In this document: piece after piece, positions 61,572-64,000 of the stretch | How the letters are laid out: the number at the start of each line of letters is the position of its first letter | How positions within the stretch are numbered: position 1 is the stretch's first letter | Assembly (NCBI RefSeq): GCF_024436435.1 | Contig: NZ_JAFMZP010000011.1 | Location: 1-64,000, forward strand | DNA from: Desertivirga xinjiangensis | GTDB taxonomy: Bacteria; Bacteroidota; Bacteroidia; Sphingobacteriales; Sphingobacteriaceae | DNA: 64,000 bases | Reading direction: 5' to 3' | Notes under the pieces: generated by a model | The model's database searches: none | What the model was told of the DNA's origin: nothing | What the model saw: only the letters and a program-made list of their open reading frames with translations | Position numbers and translations under genes: made by a program

Positions 61572-64000
61572 ATGGATAGTATTACCCCAGATCTTGGCGA
61601 GCAAAGTGAAGTTGAAGTATATGGCGCCAGGGTACACAATTTAAAAAATATTGATGTTTCTTTTCCAAGGAACAAACTGGTGGTCATCACCGGTCTAAGT
61701 GGCAGTGGAAAATCCTCACTGGCATTCGATACTATATATGCAGAAGGCCAGCGCCGTTATATGGAGACATTCAGCGCCTATTCGAGGCAGTTTCTCGGGG
61801 GGCTGGAACGGCCGGATGTAGACAAAATATCCGGGTTGAGCCCTGTTATTGCTATAGAACAGAAAACTACCTCGAAGAATCCTCGCTCAACCGTAGGTAC
61901 AATTACCGAGATATACGACTTTATGCGTTTGCTTTTTGCGCGTATTGGCGAGGCCTTCTCGTACGTCACCGGCGAAAAGATGCAGCGTATGTCTGAAGAT
62001 CAGATGCTCAGGAGTATTCTCGAGCAGTTTGACGGCAAAGCTATTAATGTTCTGGCTCCGGTTATTAAAGGACGTAAAGGCCACTATCGAGAGTTGTTTG
62101 AACAAATACGGAAACAAGGATACCTCAAAGTGCGGGTTGACGGTGAAATCCTGGACCTTAAACCTAAAATGCAGGTAGACAGGTATAAGATCCACGATAT
62201 TGAGATGGTAATTGACCGCCTGATCGTTTCAGGAAAAGATCAAAAGCGCCTGTACAGCTCCATTCAAACGGCCTTAAAGGTAGCCAGGGGAATTATAAAA
62301 ATTGCTGATCAGGAGAATAACGAATTCTTTTTCAGCCGCTTTTTGATGGATCCGGTTTCAGGTATTTCCTACGATGAACCACAACCAAATACATTTTCTT
62401 TCAATTCACCTTATGGTGCCTGTGAACGCTGTAATGGATTAGGCTATATTTTAGAGGTAGACGAGAATTCCGTAATACCTAACCCCAAATTGAGTATTAT
62501 GCAGGGCGGGCTGGCTCCGCTTGGCGAATACCGGGAAACCTGGATGTTTCAGATATTAAAGGCTTTGGCTAAAAAATTTGAGTTCTCACTTTCGACTCCC
62601 ATTGAAAAACTTTCTAAGGATATCCTGAATATTGTTTTAAATGGTGTGGAAGATATCATTACGGTGCCCGTAGAGTATAATAAGTGGAACGTTCAGAATT
62701 ATCAAATCAACTTCGACGGCATTATCAAAATGCTTGAAGAGCAAACTGAAAGGAAAGGAGAGGGTGCTTCTGAGGATATGGAGAACTATAGGGTGCTTAA
62801 AAAGTGTCCTGTGTGTGAGGGAGCACGGCTGAAAAAAGAATCGTTGCACTTTAAAGTTGATCAGAAGAATATTTTTGAACTTGCTTGTATGGATATTTCT
62901 GTACTTGCTGCTTGGTTTGAAGGCCTTGAAGAACGGTTGTCTGAGAGACAGAATGTTATTGCCAAAGAAATACTCAAAGAAATACGGGCGCGGATTGGCT
63001 TCTTGCTGGATGTGGGACTAAACTATCTCACACTGGACCGTACAGCAAGGACCCTTTCAGGGGGAGAGGCTCAACGTATTCGTCTGGCTACCCAGATCGG
63101 CTCACAGCTGGTAAATGTACTTTACATCCTTGACGAGCCAAGCATTGGCCTCCATCAAAGGGATAATGCACGGTTAATATCTGCGCTAAAGAACCTTCGT
63201 GATATCGGAAATTCTGTTTTAGTGGTTGAACACGACAAAGACATGATCCTGGAAGCCGATTATGTTATCGATATGGGGCCGGCTGCCGGTGTGCATGGGG
63301 GAGAAGTGGTAGCTGCGGGATCTCCTGAACTGGTAAAACTAGCTTCTACCCAAACTACTGTTTATCTTAGCGGAGAGAAAGAAATCTCAATTCCGATACA
63401 AAGGAGAAAAGGAAACGGTCATTCTCTGATCCTGAAAAACGCTACCGGCAATAATCTTAAAAATGTTACTGCGGAGTTTCCCCTGGGCAAATTTATTTGT
63501 ATCACGGGGGTCTCGGGAAGTGGTAAATCAAGCTTAATTGCCGAGACGCTCTATCCGATACTTAATCATCATTTTTTCAGGGCTAAGAAAGTTCCACTTG
63601 CTTATAAAAAAATTGAGGGTTTAGAGCATATTGACAAGGTGATTGAGATTGATCAGACACCAATAGGGCGTACACCCAGATCTAATCCATCAACCTATAC
63701 CGGAGTTTTTTCTGACATCCGGGCGCTGTTTGTGCAGTTGCCGGAAGCCAAGATCAGGGGCTATAAGCCGGGCCGTTTCTCATTTAATGTCAAAGGCGGC
63801 AGGTGTGAAACCTGTCAGGGTGCAGGTATGAAGGTGATTGAGATGAATTTCCTTCCGGATGTTCAGGTTCCTTGTGAGGAATGCCAGGGCAGACGTTATA
63901 ACCGGGAAACACTCGAGGTTAGGTACCGCGGAAAATCTATCAGTGATGTATTGGATATGAGCATTGAAGAAGCAGTTGACTTCTTTGAGCCTGTTCCATC
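61572..64000 (+). CDS. uvrA: Excinuclease ABC subunit A, 3' end outside window
   Basis: Open from ATG 61572 to the window edge (809 codons, no stop), so truncated by the window and not by mutation; full UvrA is about 940 residues. Visible: EVYGARVHNLKNIDVSFPRN, first Walker A GLSGSGKSSLAFDT, zinc cysteines CERCNGLG and CPVCEGARL, signature LSGGEAQRIRLA, Walker B LYILDEPSIGLHQRD, second Walker A GVSGSGKSSLI, and the second zinc module with CETCQGAGM and CEECQG. It recognises DNA damage for nucleotide excision repair. Confidence 0.97.
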   Translation, partial: MDSITPDLGEQSEVEVYGARVHNLKNIDVSFPRNKLVVITGLSGSGKSSLAFDTIYAEGQRRYMETFSAYSRQFLGGLERPDVDKISGLSPVIAIEQKTTSKNPRSTVGTITEIYDFMRLLFARIGEAFSYVTGEKMQRMSEDQMLRSILEQFDGKAINVLAPVIKGRKGHYRELFEQIRKQGYLKVRVDGEILDLKPKMQVDRYKIHDIEMVIDRLIVSGKDQKRLYSSIQTALKVARGIIKIADQENNEFFFSRFLMDPVSGISYDEPQPNTFSFNSPYGACERCNGLGYILEVDENSVIPNPKLSIMQGGLAPLGEYRETWMFQILKALAKKFEFSLSTPIEKLSKDILNIVLNGVEDIITVPVEYNKWNVQNYQINFDGIIKMLEEQTERKGEGASEDMENYRVLKKCPVCEGARLKKESLHFKVDQKNIFELACMDISVLAAWFEGLEERLSERQNVIAKEILKEIRARIGFLLDVGLNYLTLDRTARTLSGGEAQRIRLATQIGSQLVNVLYILDEPSIGLHQRDNARLISALKNLRDIGNSVLVVEHDKDMILEADYVIDMGPAAGVHGGEVVAAGSPELVKLASTQTTVYLSGEKEISIPIQRRKGNGHSLILKNATGNNLKNVTAEFPLGKFICITGVSGSGKSSLIAETLYPILNHHFFRAKKVPLAYKKIEGLEHIDKVIEIDQTPIGRTPRSNPSTYTGVFSDIRALFVQLPEAKIRGYKPGRFSFNVKGGRCETCQGAGMKVIEMNFLPDVQVPCEECQGRRYNRETLEVRYRGKSISDVLDMSIEEAVDFFEPVP

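Overview
The window looks like chromosomal DNA of a Bacteroidota member, most probably Sphingobacteriaceae (Pedobacter or Mucilaginibacter type). This rests on several -7 promoter elements of the TAnnTTTG form, a BshA-type bacillithiol enzyme, paired rhomboids, a serine hydrolase carrying a GH3 C-terminal domain, a TreY-MalQ fusion, and many moderately AT-rich genes with weak Shine-Dalgarno sites. The genus is inferred; no rRNA or tRNA gene is present to fix it.

Layout. 1-2.8 kb: VOC protein, Crp/Fnr-type regulator, HAD hydrolase, and a CpsB-type tyrosine phosphatase divergent from the next block. 2.9-21.6 kb: a Wzx/Wzy-dependent exopolysaccharide locus, all on the + strand: Wza-like exporter, Wzc-like kinase, flippase, four GT2 and two GT4 glycosyltransferases, a membrane-anchored GH88/GH105-like hydrolase, a polysaccharide pyruvyl transferase, a polymerase, then a Pgl-like end (two NeuD/PglD acyltransferases, a CapK-like adenylating enzyme, a PglC/WcaJ-like initiating transferase, a PglE-like aminotransferase). 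21.8-27.4 kb: a compact eight-gene operon with its own promoter-like element that encodes a nearly complete dedicated type II fatty acid synthase (ketoreductase, dehydratase, ACP, ketosynthase, enoyl reductase) plus a phosphopantetheinyl transferase, an alpha/beta hydrolase and a PlsC-type acyltransferase. This is the best candidate for an undescribed system.

27.6-38.3 kb, minus strand: TPR lipoprotein-like or periplasmic protein, outer-membrane barrel, and a trehalose/glycogen operon (GlgX, TreZ, TreY-MalQ fusion) that would convert glycogen or maltodextrin to trehalose. 38.5-64 kb: mostly housekeeping genes: response regulator, small membrane proteins, TilS, LptA/OstA-like protein, RdgB, SurA-like foldase, MoxR ATPase, CysS, EEP-family protein, two rhomboids, MutL, serine hydrolase, BshA, lactonase, RluB-like pseudouridine synthase, lytic transglycosylase, and UvrA running off the right edge.

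How the parts could work together. The exopolysaccharide genes predict a repeat unit started by a PglC-like transferase on an amino-deoxy sugar, extended by up to six glycosyltransferases, decorated with pyruvate, flipped, polymerised and exported, with length controlled by Wzc phosphorylation and the divergent phosphatase. The adjacent FAS operon would make a saturated acyl chain on its own ACP and pass it to an unknown acceptor. Intergenic DNA carries several dispersed palindromic repeat families and strong inverted repeats overlapping gene ends. No CRISPR array, insertion sequence, tRNA or rRNA gene was seen.
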